The translations under genes were made by a program, and so were the position numbers. A stretch of 28,952 nt of DNA from Clostridia bacterium (lineage in GTDB: Bacteria > Bacillota > Clostridia > Oscillospirales > CAG-272): positions 1 through 28,952 of the forward strand of contig JAFTXB010000289.1 in assembly GCA_017461825.1 (NCBI GenBank), in the 5' to 3' direction. Positions 1 through 7,704 of this stretch are shown here, piece by piece. The notes under the pieces are model-generated. The model searched no databases. It was given only the letters and a program-made list of their open reading frames with translations, and was not told the DNA's origin. Positions within the stretch are counted from its first letter, which is position 1. Each line of letters opens with the position of its first letter.

Positions 1-183
1 ACCATCCGGAGTCAAAACCATTCCTTTTGCGCTTCGTTGAAAAATCGTAATACCAAGATCAGCTTCAAGCTCTTTGATAGATCGGCTGATATTCGGTTGT
101 GCGATCATAAGCGTTTCCGCTGCTTTATTCAGCGATCCAAGTCTTGCGACCTCGACCGCGTATTTCATATGTAGAATATTCAT
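1..183 (-). CDS. LysR-family transcriptional regulator, N-terminal part (cut by window edge)
   Basis: Sixty-one codons are visible, starting at the ATG at 183-181 and running off the left edge. The translation is a typical LysR winged helix-turn-helix: the start reads MNILHMKYAVEVARLGSLNK, then AAETL, QPNISRSIKELE and LGITIFQR, as in the DNA-binding domain of the family. LysR proteins are usually about 300 residues, with a C-terminal effector-binding domain not seen here, so the ligand and target genes cannot be inferred. A GAAAGGAGG ribosome binding site lies just upstream, and an extended -10 promoter lies at 229-237. The start overlaps the stop of a 40-codon frame (180-302), which suggests possible translational coupling. 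Family call is secure; role unknown. Confidence 0.9.
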   Translation of the reverse strand, partial: MNILHMKYAVEVARLGSLNKAAETLMIAQPNISRSIKELEADLGITIFQRSAKGMVLTPDG

Positions 184-302
184 ATACAAGACCTCCTTTC
201 ATCGTCTCTCTGCTTACTTAAACAATTTATTATATCACAAGTAAAAATGCTTGCTCGCAAGGGCATTTTTACGCCGTGCATCAATAATCCTCGATATTCC
301 AT
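180..302 (-). CDS. Possible 40-residue leader or small protein upstream of the LysR gene
   Basis: On the minus strand a consensus promoter (333-361) is followed by AGGAGG and, 11 bases later, an ATG that opens a 40-codon frame beginning MEYRGLLMHGVKMPLRASIF. Its TGA stop (182-180) overlaps the ATG of the LysR gene. I recognise no family; it is basic, has three Cys and no membrane segment. A hairpin with flanking A/T runs (241-272) lies inside the frame. It may be a regulatory leader whose translation sets read-through into the LysR gene, or a chance frame. Support comes from the promoter, ribosome binding site and overlap, not from homology. Confidence 0.35.
   Translation of the reverse strand: MEYRGLLMHGVKMPLRASIFTCDIINCLSKQRDDERRSCI
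229..237 (-). promoter_or_regulatory. Extended -10 promoter element for the LysR gene
   Basis: The minus strand reads TGATATAAT, a perfect extended -10 (TGnTATAAT). It sits about 46 bases upstream of the LysR ATG. No good -35 is present at 17 bp, which is tolerable for extended -10 promoters. Confidence 0.55.
241..272 (-). terminator. Hairpin with A/T flanks in the LysR leader
   Basis: GTAAAAATGC (241-250) pairs with GCATTTTTAC (263-272), with an inner TTG/CAA pairing and a two-base bulge. The run of T on the minus strand makes it terminator-like. It lies between the distal promoter (333-361) and the LysR start, so it could attenuate transcription from that promoter. Confidence 0.45.
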
Positions 303-332
303 ATTCCTTGTCACCTCCTCATCTTTATGTTT

Positions 333-361
333 ATTATATCATAAATCCACTGTAAAGTCAA
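333..361 (-). promoter_or_regulatory. Sigma-A promoter upstream of the LysR leader
   Basis: The minus strand has TTGACT (361-356), a 17-bp spacer and TATAAT (338-333), with TGA before the -10. It lies directly downstream of the foldase terminator and drives the small frame and possibly the LysR gene. Confidence 0.75.
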
Positions 362-367
362 GAAAAT

Positions 368-395
368 GGCGCACCTGCTTTATTGCAGGCGCGCC
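368..395 (-). terminator. Terminator of the lipoprotein foldase gene
   Basis: GGCGCACCTGC and GCAGGCGCGCC form an 11-bp stem with one G-T pair and a 6-base loop. On the minus strand it is followed by ATTTTCTT. It lies 31 bases beyond the stop codon at 426. Confidence 0.8.
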
Positions 396-425
396 AACTT
401 GGCTGCTCTTGTTTTTTCTCTTTAT

Positions 426-1790
426 TTATTTTACATTTTGCGCATAGATCCAGTCGATAACGGCATTCACGGTCAAATCGGCTTTGATCAAGGGGAGCTC
501 GTTTGCGTTGATATGAGCCAGCGCTTCTTCGCGTGTATGGGTTTTCGCGTCTACCAGTTGGGCAACGTACTCCTCAATTTTTGCGTCATAGTCTTCCTGC
601 GTATAGGAAATATTTGCTTTGGCAGAGAGCGCAAATGCTACGGCAAACTGCATTGCGTCCTTCTTTGCCGCCTCAATAAAATCGGCTTCTGTGATTCCGT
701 AATAACTCAAAAGGGTATTGTAGTCCATGCCGTACATAACAGCATAGTAGCGGTACATGTCAATGTAGTAGGTAAGAAAATATCCGTACACGCTTTCCGG
801 CATATTCTCAAATTTTGAAGCGTCAAGCACCTGCGACCACAGATCGTCCTTGATAAATGATCTCGATGCTTCGTCCAAAAGAGACTGATAGGTCGTATGC
901 TCATTTTCGGTGTAGGTTGCGATGTCGGCATCGGGAATGGTCAGATCATATATCTTATTGAGCGTCATTTTAAAAACGACAGCCTTTCCCGCAAGATCTT
1001 CACTGCCGTAATCCTCGGGGAAGGTAACGTTTACGTCGAAGGTGGATCCCGCGATCTTACCGATCACACCTTCAGCAAAACCGGGGATATAACCGCTGTT
1101 TTCAATCAGCGAAACATCCTGACTTTTTGCTGCGCCGCCGCTGAAGGCAACACCGTTAAGGTAACCTGTGTAGTCGATGTTGACAAGGTCGCCCTGCTTT
1201 GCCGCGCGATCGGTGATCGTTGCGGGTGTCTTTTCAACCGCTTTGTAATAGTTATTGAAGATAGAGATTGCGGCTTCTGCCATACAATCGGCAGAATGGG
1301 TGAGCTCGGTGTACTTCCCAAGTGTCACCAGTTTGTCGCATTTCAAGGTTGTAAAATCGGGAAAGGGGGTGGAAATATGTTCGGTTGGGAGATCCTCACG
1401 CCGTGAATAGACAGAGGTGTCGGAGTCCATACTTGCAGAAAGCGTGCCGGTTTTTGCATCGAATACCCAAGAATAGGTCTTGCCATCGTCACCCGTCATC
1501 GTCAAAATATGATCTTCATAGGTGCAGCTTCCCGTGATCTTTTTTTCATATTCGTAATAGCCGGCTTTGAGTAGATACAGCGTGACCTGATCCAATGCCT
1601 CGGAGATTTCCACAACCGTTTGATTTTTGGATGAATACCATCTGCCGTAGATCGTACCGGGATTGAAGTTGGCGCTTGTTTCGGCTTGTGTGTCGCTATC
1701 ATCTCCAAGATCAACCTTTTCACAGCTTGTGAGCAGCATGGAAAGAGAGAGAAGAATGAGAAGCACCGACAGTAAAACTCTTTTTTTCAT
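426..1790 (-). CDS. Lipoprotein peptidyl-prolyl isomerase / trigger-factor-like foldase
   Basis: 454 residues. A signal peptide ends in a lipobox (LTSC, Cys23), so the protein should be anchored outside the membrane. Residues about 44-130 form a separate beta-rich module (YGRWYSS at 48-54). Residues about 199-280 are an FKBP domain (GDLVNIDYTGYLNG, then IPGFAEGVIGK and VTFPEDYG). The remainder, to 454, is helical and resembles the trigger-factor C-terminal chaperone arm. The combination FKBP plus TF-C is that of trigger factor without the ribosome-binding domain, re-used on the cell surface, so it probably helps fold exported proteins as PrsA does. It is monocistronic, with a clear promoter (1824-1852) and terminator (368-395). 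Domain calls are secure; the in vivo role is inferred. Confidence 0.85.
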   Translation of the reverse strand: MKKRVLLSVLLILLSLSMLLTSCEKVDLGDDSDTQAETSANFNPGTIYGRWYSSKNQTVVEISEALDQVTLYLLKAGYYEYEKKITGSCTYEDHILTMTGDDGKTYSWVFDAKTGTLSASMDSDTSVYSRREDLPTEHISTPFPDFTTLKCDKLVTLGKYTELTHSADCMAEAAISIFNNYYKAVEKTPATITDRAAKQGDLVNIDYTGYLNGVAFSGGAAKSQDVSLIENSGYIPGFAEGVIGKIAGSTFDVNVTFPEDYGSEDLAGKAVVFKMTLNKIYDLTIPDADIATYTENEHTTYQSLLDEASRSFIKDDLWSQVLDASKFENMPESVYGYFLTYYIDMYRYYAVMYGMDYNTLLSYYGITEADFIEAAKKDAMQFAVAFALSAKANISYTQEDYDAKIEEYVAQLVDAKTHTREEALAHINANELPLIKADLTVNAVIDWIYAQNVK

Positions 1791-1823
1791 AACAATATCC
1801 TCTTTTTTTTAAAATACCTCTAT

Positions 1824-1852
1824 ATTATATATGAAAAAAGCATATTTTGCAA
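1824..1852 (-). promoter_or_regulatory. Sigma-A promoter of the lipoprotein foldase
   Basis: The minus strand has TTGCAA (1852-1847), a 17-bp spacer and TATAAT (1829-1824), about 34 bases upstream of the ATG at 1790. Confidence 0.75.
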
Positions 1853-1978
1853 GCGCATCACGGAATGTTTACAATTTTAATTAAGAAAGAGGCGCTTTGT
1901 GTCAAATAATGGGGAAGTGCATAGAATGTTAGCGAGGAGAGTATTCTCTGAAATATGAAAAAAAGGAGACTGACAACT

Positions 1979-2836
1979 ATGGCGGAAAACAGATTCCAGT
2001 GCACACCCTCGGCATCTGCCAGAGAGACGGTTTGCATTGAGACTGATCGGGTGTTAGATTCTTGCCGTGACCGCGATTGCTTTGAAAATGTACGCGTGTA
2101 CCTTTCCTGCTTTGGAAATGAGATTTTGGAGCGCACAGGAGCAATTCGAGCGAAAAGTGCCTGCATCGTATGGACTTTTATCGGCATTGATCCCATTCAG
2201 TTTAACCGCGGTTTTTATGCGGTAACCATTCGTTTTTATGTAAAAGTTACCTTTGAAGCCTGCATTGGCGGCGGCCATTCTCAAGAACTGGAAGGTATTG
2301 CTGTGTTGGAAAAACGCGTGATCCTTTTCGGTGGCGAGAGCAATGTTAACATCTTTAAAAGCAACGGATTTGGCAACGACTTCTGTGCCGTTCCCAAACC
2401 CAAATGTTCGGAACACAACGCTCCCACAGCAATTGTAGAGGTTGTAGAACCGGTGCTGTTGGGGACTAAGATCATGGAAAAAGCATCCGACTGCAACTGC
2501 TGCTGTTGCTGCTGCCAGGAAAATGACCTGCCCGAGGCGGTTTTATCCTCGCTTGACGCACCCTTGATGTTTGACGATAACGATAATGGAAGAAGATTTT
2601 TGACTGTTTCTCTCGGTATCTTTTCAATTGTTCGCATCGTGCGTCCCGCGCAGCTTTTGGTAAATGCCACTGAATTTTGCATTCCCGAAAAAGAGTGCCA
2701 TCCGGTGGAGGAAGATGATCCTTGTCACGTCTTCCGCAGCATGCCTTTCCCTGTCGGAGAGTTTTGCAGCAACGGTATTGCCCCCGTTTTGCCCAATGAA
2801 CGCGTACCTTCCTCGCGTTGCGGATGCGGTAGCTGA
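1979..2836 (+). CDS. Cysteine-rich conserved clostridial protein, function unknown
   Basis: 285 residues from the ATG at 1979, chosen because AAAGGAG lies 9 bases upstream; an in-frame ATG 24 bases earlier lacks such a site. There is no signal peptide or membrane segment. About 22 Cys are spread along the chain, including DCNC followed by Cys to give six consecutive Cys (174-179), and a terminal RCGCGS. The first 140 residues look like a well-conserved globular region (VCIETDRVLDSCRDRDCFEN; DPIQFNRGFYAVTIRFYVK; VILFGGESNVNIFKS). I recall similar proteins of unknown function in spore-forming Clostridia but cannot name a family. A disulfide-rich or metal-binding structural protein, possibly spore-associated, is conceivable but unproven. 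Monocistronic, with a terminator at 2860-2896. No clear promoter was seen in 1853-1978. Confidence 0.8.
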   Translation: MAENRFQCTPSASARETVCIETDRVLDSCRDRDCFENVRVYLSCFGNEILERTGAIRAKSACIVWTFIGIDPIQFNRGFYAVTIRFYVKVTFEACIGGGHSQELEGIAVLEKRVILFGGESNVNIFKSNGFGNDFCAVPKPKCSEHNAPTAIVEVVEPVLLGTKIMEKASDCNCCCCCCQENDLPEAVLSSLDAPLMFDDNDNGRRFLTVSLGIFSIVRIVRPAQLLVNATEFCIPEKECHPVEEDDPCHVFRSMPFPVGEFCSNGIAPVLPNERVPSSRCGCGS

Positions 2837-2859
2837 CGGTTGCGTATTTAAATAAAAAA

Positions 2860-2896
2860 GGGGGTGCCCGACGGTTTGTCGGACACCTCTGTTTTT
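2860..2896 (+). terminator. Terminator after the cysteine-rich gene
   Basis: GGGTGCCCGAC pairs with GTCGGACACCT (one C-A mismatch) around a GGTTT loop, followed by GTTTTT. It starts 24 bases after the stop codon. Confidence 0.8.
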
Positions 2897-2952
2897 GACT
2901 GTCGGAAAAAATTTGTGTAAAATGCGCAAAAAAATTTATTAATTTGAGCAAC

Positions 2953-2987
2953 TCTTATTTTGCATCGAAAAAAGTTGTAAAATAAGA
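2953..2987. repeat. 12-bp inverted repeat upstream of the guaB promoter
   Basis: TCTTATTTTGCA (2953-2964) is complementary to TGTAAAATAAGA (2976-2987) with one G-T pair and an 11-base loop. It ends 20 bases before the guaB -35. It could be an AT-rich terminator remnant or a regulator-binding palindrome. It does not look like the known PurR PurBox. Confidence 0.6.
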
Positions 2988-3007
2988 AAAAAAAGAGGTG
3001 TTTCGAC

Positions 3008-3036
3008 TTGACAAAGAGGTCATATTTTGTTATAAT
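3008..3036 (+). promoter_or_regulatory. Sigma-A promoter of guaB
   Basis: TTGACA (3008-3013), a 17-bp spacer and TATAAT (3031-3036): a perfect consensus, fitting a strongly expressed biosynthetic gene. Confidence 0.9.
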
Positions 3037-3069
3037 ATTAGAAATATATCGGAACAAGGAGATGTAAAA

Positions 3070-4536
3070 ATGAACTTCAACGAAAAATTTCTCAAAGAAG
3101 GCCTCACCTTTGACGATGTTTTGCTGATCCCCGCAAAAAGCGACGTGTTACCTGCGGACATTTGTCTTAAGACCAGACTGACTAACAAGATTACTTTGAA
3201 TATCCCGCTTTTGAGTGCGGCAATGGATACCGTGACCGAATCCGACATGGCGATCGCTATGGCGCGTGAGGGCGGTGCGGGTACCATCCATAAAAATATG
3301 TCTATCGACAAACAGGCAGAGCAGGTTGACCGTGTAAAGAGAAGCGAAAACGGTGTCATCACCAACCCACTGTTCCTGCATCCCGATAACTTTGTTTACG
3401 AAGCAGAAAACCTGATGCACAATTTCCGCATTTCCGGTGTTCCGATCTGCGACGAAAATAAAAAGCTGGTTGGTATCATCACCAACCGCGATATGCGTTT
3501 TATCACCGATTACAATCTCAAGATCAGCGAGGTCATGACAAAGGAAAACCTTGTCACCGCTCCCGTTGGAACAGACCTTGCGCAGGCGCAGGCGATCCTG
3601 CACAAGCACCGCATCGAAAAACTCCCGATCGTGGACGAGAAGGGCGTTTTGCGTGGGTTGATCACCATTAAGGATATTGAAAAGGCAACCAAGTACCCCA
3701 ACTCTGCAAAGGACGCAAAGGGAAGACTTCTTTGCGGTGCCGCAATCGGTGCAAACAGCGAGGTGCTTGACCGTGCAGGTGCATTGATCGATGCAGGAGT
3801 TGACTTCCTTGTTCTTGACTCCGCACACGGTCATTCGGCAAACATTCTCCGCAGTGTTGCAAAGGTAAAAGAGAAGTTCCCCGAGGCACAGATCATTGCG
3901 GGCAACATCGCAACTGCGGCAGCAGCAAGAGACTTGATCCTTGCAGGAGCCGATTGCGTGAAGGTCGGTATCGGCCCCGGTTCCATTTGTACCACCCGTG
4001 TCGTTGCAGGTATCGGCGTACCGCAGATCACCGCGATCTACGATGCCGCAGAGGAGGCAGCAAAGTATAACATCCCCGTCATTGCAGACGGCGGTATCAA
4101 GTATTCGGGCGACATGACCAAGGCAATTGCCGCAGGCGCAAGTGTTATCATGGTCGGCTCTCTCCTTGCAGGCTGTCAGGAAAGCCCCGGAGAAGAGGAG
4201 CTTTATCAGGGCAGACGTTTCAAGGTCTACCGTGGCATGGGTTCTATTGCCGCTATGGAAAACGGTTCCAAGGACCGTTACTTCCAGGAGAACAACAAGA
4301 AGCTCGTTCCCGAGGGCGTTGAAGGTCGTGTGCCTTATAAGGGACGCGTTGCCGACACCGTATACCAGCTTATGGGTGGTCTGCGTTCCGGTATGGGTTA
4401 CTGCGGTGCCCCCGACATTGAGACACTCAAGGCAACCGGACAGTTCATCCGCATCACCAATGCGGGTCTCTTAGAGTCTCACCCCCACGACATCAACATC
4501 ACAAAGGAAGCGCCCAACTATTCCAGTCAGGGCTAA
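3070..4536 (+). CDS. guaB: Inosine-5'-monophosphate dehydrogenase
   Basis: 488 residues from the ATG at 3070 (AAGGAGATG ribosome binding site just upstream). IMPDH oxidises IMP to XMP with NAD+, the committed step of GMP synthesis in the cytosol. The N-terminal signature LTFDDVLL is present. Two CBS domains occupy roughly residues 90-205 (the first includes ISGVPICDENKKLVGIIT, the second IEKLPIVDEKGVLRGLIT). The catalytic loop reads GIGPGSICTTR with nucleophile Cys307; GDMTKAIAAGASVIMVGSLL forms the phosphate site, and the flap reads YRGMGSIAAM. Length matches bacterial IMPDH (about 485-490). Single-gene unit with its own promoter and a strong terminator. Confidence 0.98.
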   Translation: MNFNEKFLKEGLTFDDVLLIPAKSDVLPADICLKTRLTNKITLNIPLLSAAMDTVTESDMAIAMAREGGAGTIHKNMSIDKQAEQVDRVKRSENGVITNPLFLHPDNFVYEAENLMHNFRISGVPICDENKKLVGIITNRDMRFITDYNLKISEVMTKENLVTAPVGTDLAQAQAILHKHRIEKLPIVDEKGVLRGLITIKDIEKATKYPNSAKDAKGRLLCGAAIGANSEVLDRAGALIDAGVDFLVLDSAHGHSANILRSVAKVKEKFPEAQIIAGNIATAAAARDLILAGADCVKVGIGPGSICTTRVVAGIGVPQITAIYDAAEEAAKYNIPVIADGGIKYSGDMTKAIAAGASVIMVGSLLAGCQESPGEEELYQGRRFKVYRGMGSIAAMENGSKDRYFQENNKKLVPEGVEGRVPYKGRVADTVYQLMGGLRSGMGYCGAPDIETLKATGQFIRITNAGLLESHPHDINITKEAPNYSSQG

Positions 4537-4541
4537 TTCAA

Positions 4542-4588
4542 ATCGAAAAAACGCTGCAAGGCTTTCGGCTTTGCAGCGTTTTTTCGAT
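4542..4588. terminator. Bidirectional terminator between guaB and the ABC transporter operon
   Basis: ATCGAAAAAACGCTGCAA pairs perfectly with TTGCAGCGTTTTTTCGAT around a small loop, giving T runs on both strands. It serves guaB (+) and the convergent ATPase gene (-). Confidence 0.92.
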
Positions 4589-4595
4589 ATTCAGA

Positions 4596-5171
4596 TCAAA
4601 GCATGAGAATTCTATCCGCCATCAATTCAGCATCAGCACGTTGGTGCGTCACAAGGATCGCAGATGCACCGCTTTGACGGATTCTTTCACGAAGTTTTAT
4701 TGAAAGCTCTGCGCGAAGCTCTTCGTTTAATGCCGCAAACGGCTCGTCAAGCAAATACAGGTCACCGCCATAGGCGAGCGCACGCGCCAAGGACGCACGG
4801 CTTTTCATGCCGCCGGAGAGCTCGTCGGGGTAGAGATGAGCCGCATCGGAGAGCGAAACCGTATCCAGTGCATCGGCGATTCGAGAATCAGCCGTGTCCT
4901 TATCCGAGAGTACCGCACGCAGATTTTCGGTTACTGTCAGCCAAGGAAACAAACGAGGTTCTTGAAAAGCATAAGATATTTTACACGCCTGATTTAAGAT
5001 GATTCCGCTTTTCGGCTTCAAAAAGCCCGCCACAAGCTGGAGCAGAGTGCTTTTTCCGCATCCCGATTCGCCCATAACGGCAAGGATCTCACCGTCAGAA
5101 AGGGTAAAGGAAAGGTCGGTCAAAACCTGCTTTTTGCCGTAAGCAAAGCATACGTTTTGAAATTCCAGCAT
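4596..5171 (-). CDS. ABC transporter ATP-binding protein, NitT/TauT/SsuB class
   Basis: 191 residues from the ATG at 5171-5169, which overlaps the permease stop by one base (TGATG); AAAGGAG lies upstream. Walker A is GESGCGKST (34-42), the Q-loop is AFQEPRLFPWLTV, the signature is LSGGM and Walker B is LYLLDEPFAAL, followed by the H-loop VTHQRADAEL. All ATPase elements are intact. The protein is shorter than typical SsuB/TauB (about 240-260) because little follows the H-loop, so the C-terminal extension is missing. It powers import with the permease and lipoprotein encoded upstream. Substrate unknown: this class takes up sulfonates, nitrate/cyanate or thiamine-precursor pyrimidines. Confidence 0.93.
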   Translation of the reverse strand: MLEFQNVCFAYGKKQVLTDLSFTLSDGEILAVMGESGCGKSTLLQLVAGFLKPKSGIILNQACKISYAFQEPRLFPWLTVTENLRAVLSDKDTADSRIADALDTVSLSDAAHLYPDELSGGMKSRASLARALAYGGDLYLLDEPFAALNEELRAELSIKLRERIRQSGASAILVTHQRADAELMADRILML

Positions 5172-5935
5172 CAAACCGTCTCCTTTCTGTGCCGTTTCCC
5201 GCCCAACTTATTAAAAAGAGCGGCAAACAGAAATTCGATTACAAGACTGAGCAAAATAACCGTCAAGGTCCATGCAAACATATCTTCGGTCATAATGTAT
5301 TGTTTTGCATCACCTATCATGGTACCAATGCTGTTTCGTGGCATGGCAATGATCTCAGCGGCAATGCCTGCTTTCCATGCAAGTCCCAAAGAGGTACGGC
5401 AAGCAGAAACAAAGTAGGGTTTTACGGAGGGAAGTGTCAAGAGACGCAGCCGACGAAGAAGAGGCATTTTGTAAACCTTTGCAACCTCCACCAGTTGCGG
5501 ATCCACTTTGCGCAAGCCTTCGTCAAGGTTTGTCCATATTACCGGCAGAACGATCAGAACAGTAATAAAGGTTGGTACCTTTGCAGATCCGATCCATATC
5601 AGCGCCAAAATAATAAAGGATGCAACGGGGGTTGCTTTGATAACCGTCATAACAGGCAGAATCGCCTCCCGCAAAAAACGTATGCGGGAGGTGATCATTG
5701 CGAGGAGGCTGCCGCCGAATACAGCGGCGAGGATCCCTTTAACGATATTCCAAAGCGAATTGACCGTGATCAGATAAAAATCTTTGGTTTGCATCAGCTC
5801 AAATAACCGACGGATTACCGCCGCAGGCGAGGGGAAGAGCAGGGGCTTTCCTACTTTCCACGAGGCAAATGTCCAAACGCCGATCCAAAATGCCGCAATC
5901 AAAATAACACGGCAAATGCGCCCTAAAAATTTCAT
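5171..5935 (-). CDS. ABC transporter permease, NitT/TauT/SsuC class
   Basis: 254 residues with about six membrane segments (first around residues 8-25, last about 220-242). The cytoplasmic coupling loop of the family is visible as EVAKVYKMPLLRRLRLLTLP, followed by ...SACRTSLGLAWKAGIAAEII. It overlaps the lipoprotein gene upstream by four bases (ATGA) and the ATPase downstream by one base, so the three genes are translationally coupled. It should form a homodimeric channel for the small organic ion or vitamin precursor delivered by the binding lipoprotein. Confidence 0.93.
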   Translation of the reverse strand: MKFLGRICRVILIAAFWIGVWTFASWKVGKPLLFPSPAAVIRRLFELMQTKDFYLITVNSLWNIVKGILAAVFGGSLLAMITSRIRFLREAILPVMTVIKATPVASFIILALIWIGSAKVPTFITVLIVLPVIWTNLDEGLRKVDPQLVEVAKVYKMPLLRRLRLLTLPSVKPYFVSACRTSLGLAWKAGIAAEIIAMPRNSIGTMIGDAKQYIMTEDMFAWTLTVILLSLVIEFLFAALFNKLGGKRHRKETV

Positions 5936-6981
5936 TGTGCGTTGTAGTAGAAATCATCCGCGGGAAGCTTGCCGCCAATCGAGTTGGCGTTGATATCCTT
6001 CAATGCGGTAAGGAACACTTCCATGGCAGTCTTCATTTCAGCACCGTCCAAATAGCATACATTGCACTTTGGAATGGCATTGGCAGCAACCGTTGCGTTG
6101 GTAAAGATCCCCGCTTCAACAATCAGCTGTGCCGCTTCAGCAGTGTTGGACGTCAAGTATTCAATGGAGGACTTGTAAGCCTTGAGAAAGTTCGAAACAG
6201 CTTCGGGATGTGCCTCGAGGAATGCCTTGCGGACGACAACACAACCTTGCACAAGAGAACCGGGGGTACAAACCTTGTCCCATTCCGCCGTCAGATCCAT
6301 TGCGTTTGTTAAGGTTACATTGGCTTTTTTTGCGCTTGCCATGGCGATCGTTACCATAGGCTCAGGCAACACAGCATAATCAACCAGACCCGATGCAACC
6401 GCGTCACGCAATGCGGCAGCTTCTGCATAGGTCGTAGAATCGATCGTAATATCGGTTCCGGGCTTCAAACCGTTCTGCTTGCAAAGATGTGTGAAAATAA
6501 AGGTGGGATTTTGTGCGGGAACATATACGGTTTTTCCGCGAAGAGCTTCAAAAGAGGACACAGTTGTTTCACCCTTTGCCAAAAGGTAGAGCACACCGCG
6601 TGTATTTACAGCGAGAATTTTTACTTCGCCATTGCTCTTATTATAAACATTGGCTGCGGCATTTGTGGGGAGAGCCGCAATGTCAACGTCACCGTTGATC
6701 AGCGCCGACAGAACCACGGATGCGTCAGACTGTACCGTAAAAGTATAATTTTCGGTAGTAAAGGTTCCTTTTTTTGCATCGCTGATCAATTTTGCCATAC
6801 CAAAACCGGTCGTACCGTTCAAGGTGTAAACATTGATATCAACGGGGGTAGGAGCTTGGGTGTCGTTTTCCGAACCTTGTTGAGTGCCTGTGTCGTTTCC
6901 TTCGTTATTTGTGGGAGCACAGGAAACGAAGAGCGTCAAAAGTGTGATGGCTGCGAGAATCAAAGCGAGAATTTTTTTCAT
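5932..6981 (-). CDS. ABC transporter substrate-binding lipoprotein, NMT1/SsuA-like
   Basis: 349 residues. The signal peptide ends in lipobox FVSC (Cys21), followed by a Ser/Thr/Asn/Glu-rich linker to about residue 48. The mature fold is the two-lobed NMT1/SsuA type: VYTLNGTTGFGMAKLI, LINGDVDIAALPTNAA, LAVNTRGVLYLLA, FEALRGKTVYVP and DYAVLPEPMV are typical segments. Family members bind aliphatic sulfonates, nitrate, or pyrimidine precursors of thiamine; the ligand cannot be read here. It lies 42 bases after the Crp/Fnr-type gene and overlaps the permease by four bases, making a regulator-binding protein-permease-ATPase operon. Confidence 0.9.
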   Translation of the reverse strand: MKKILALILAAITLLTLFVSCAPTNNEGNDTGTQQGSENDTQAPTPVDINVYTLNGTTGFGMAKLISDAKKGTFTTENYTFTVQSDASVVLSALINGDVDIAALPTNAAANVYNKSNGEVKILAVNTRGVLYLLAKGETTVSSFEALRGKTVYVPAQNPTFIFTHLCKQNGLKPGTDITIDSTTYAEAAALRDAVASGLVDYAVLPEPMVTIAMASAKKANVTLTNAMDLTAEWDKVCTPGSLVQGCVVVRKAFLEAHPEAVSNFLKAYKSSIEYLTSNTAEAAQLIVEAGIFTNATVAANAIPKCNVCYLDGAEMKTAMEVFLTALKDINANSIGGKLPADDFYYNAQ

Positions 6982-7023
6982 AATCTGAAATCCTTTCTTA
7001 TATATAATTTTTTGATTCCTGTT

Positions 7024-7692
7024 TTAACGGTATGCCGCAAGCATACCTTCGGGGTCAAGGAGTGTAAAGCTACGCCCCTCTTTACGAATATAACCGTCCT
7101 CGGTCAATCTATCAAAAGCGCGGTAAAGTGATGCGCGCCCAACATCAAGCAGATCCGAAAGGGCTGAGATCGAGGCATCAAGCTTAACGTTTTCTTTGCC
7201 GAGAGAGAAGAGATACAGCGCCAAGCGCCGTTCAGCACTTCCTGCGGTCAGATATCCGATCTTTCGGTTGAGATAGCGGATCCTGTCGGTGAGAAATGCC
7301 AAATAATGATACAGAAACGCAGCGTCCTTTTCCAACAGACACCTTACAGCAGTTTCCGGCATGCAAAAGACACGGCATGCTCCGTGGGCACGAATGATGC
7401 TGACATAGGGAGCATTGCTGAACAGATTTGCGATGCCGTAGGGTTCACCCACGCTCAAAAATCGCAGAAGTGTTTTTTTTGAAGGATCGGGAGTGTTGAC
7501 AACAGCTTTTCCCGCTAAGATTAATCCGGCACTTTTTTCATTGCATTCCGGACAGTGCAAAACAGCTCCGTCGGTATATTCCACGGTTTTGCATCCGTAT
7601 TTTTCAAAGATATCAACCGCTTGGTTGCGGTCAACTCCCGTGAAAAGACGGTTTTCAAATATAATTTTAAGATCTTTGTCGGAAAAAACCAT
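7024..7692 (-). CDS. Crp/Fnr-family transcriptional regulator
   Basis: 222 residues from the ATG at 7692-7690, preceded by GGAGGG; a longer in-frame version would begin within the promoter. It has an N-terminal cupin-like effector domain (about 1-125: AGLILAGKAVVN, FLSVGEPYGIANLF) and a C-terminal winged helix (about 140-210: RRLALYL, SISALSDLLDVGRASLYRAF, LTEDGYIRKEGR). An unusual CPEC motif lies in the effector domain just before the first glycine loop, and other Cys occur nearby; this could bind metal or sense redox, but there is no standard FNR four-Cys cluster at the N-terminus. It is the first gene of the transporter operon and probably controls it through the palindrome at 7705-7722. 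Confidence 0.9.
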   Translation of the reverse strand: MVFSDKDLKIIFENRLFTGVDRNQAVDIFEKYGCKTVEYTDGAVLHCPECNEKSAGLILAGKAVVNTPDPSKKTLLRFLSVGEPYGIANLFSNAPYVSIIRAHGACRVFCMPETAVRCLLEKDAAFLYHYLAFLTDRIRYLNRKIGYLTAGSAERRLALYLFSLGKENVKLDASISALSDLLDVGRASLYRAFDRLTEDGYIRKEGRSFTLLDPEGMLAAYR

Positions 7693-7704
7693 ATTCCCTC
7701 CAAA

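Noticed and set aside
2492..2518. Cys run as a frameshift or microsatellite artefact
   Set aside because: The codons mix TGC and TGT, the frame continues to a normal stop followed by a terminator, and Cys is frequent throughout the protein.
2837..3069. Purine riboswitch before guaB
   Set aside because: The conserved junction core and paired loops of the purine aptamer are not seen; only an A/T-rich inverted repeat and a promoter are present.
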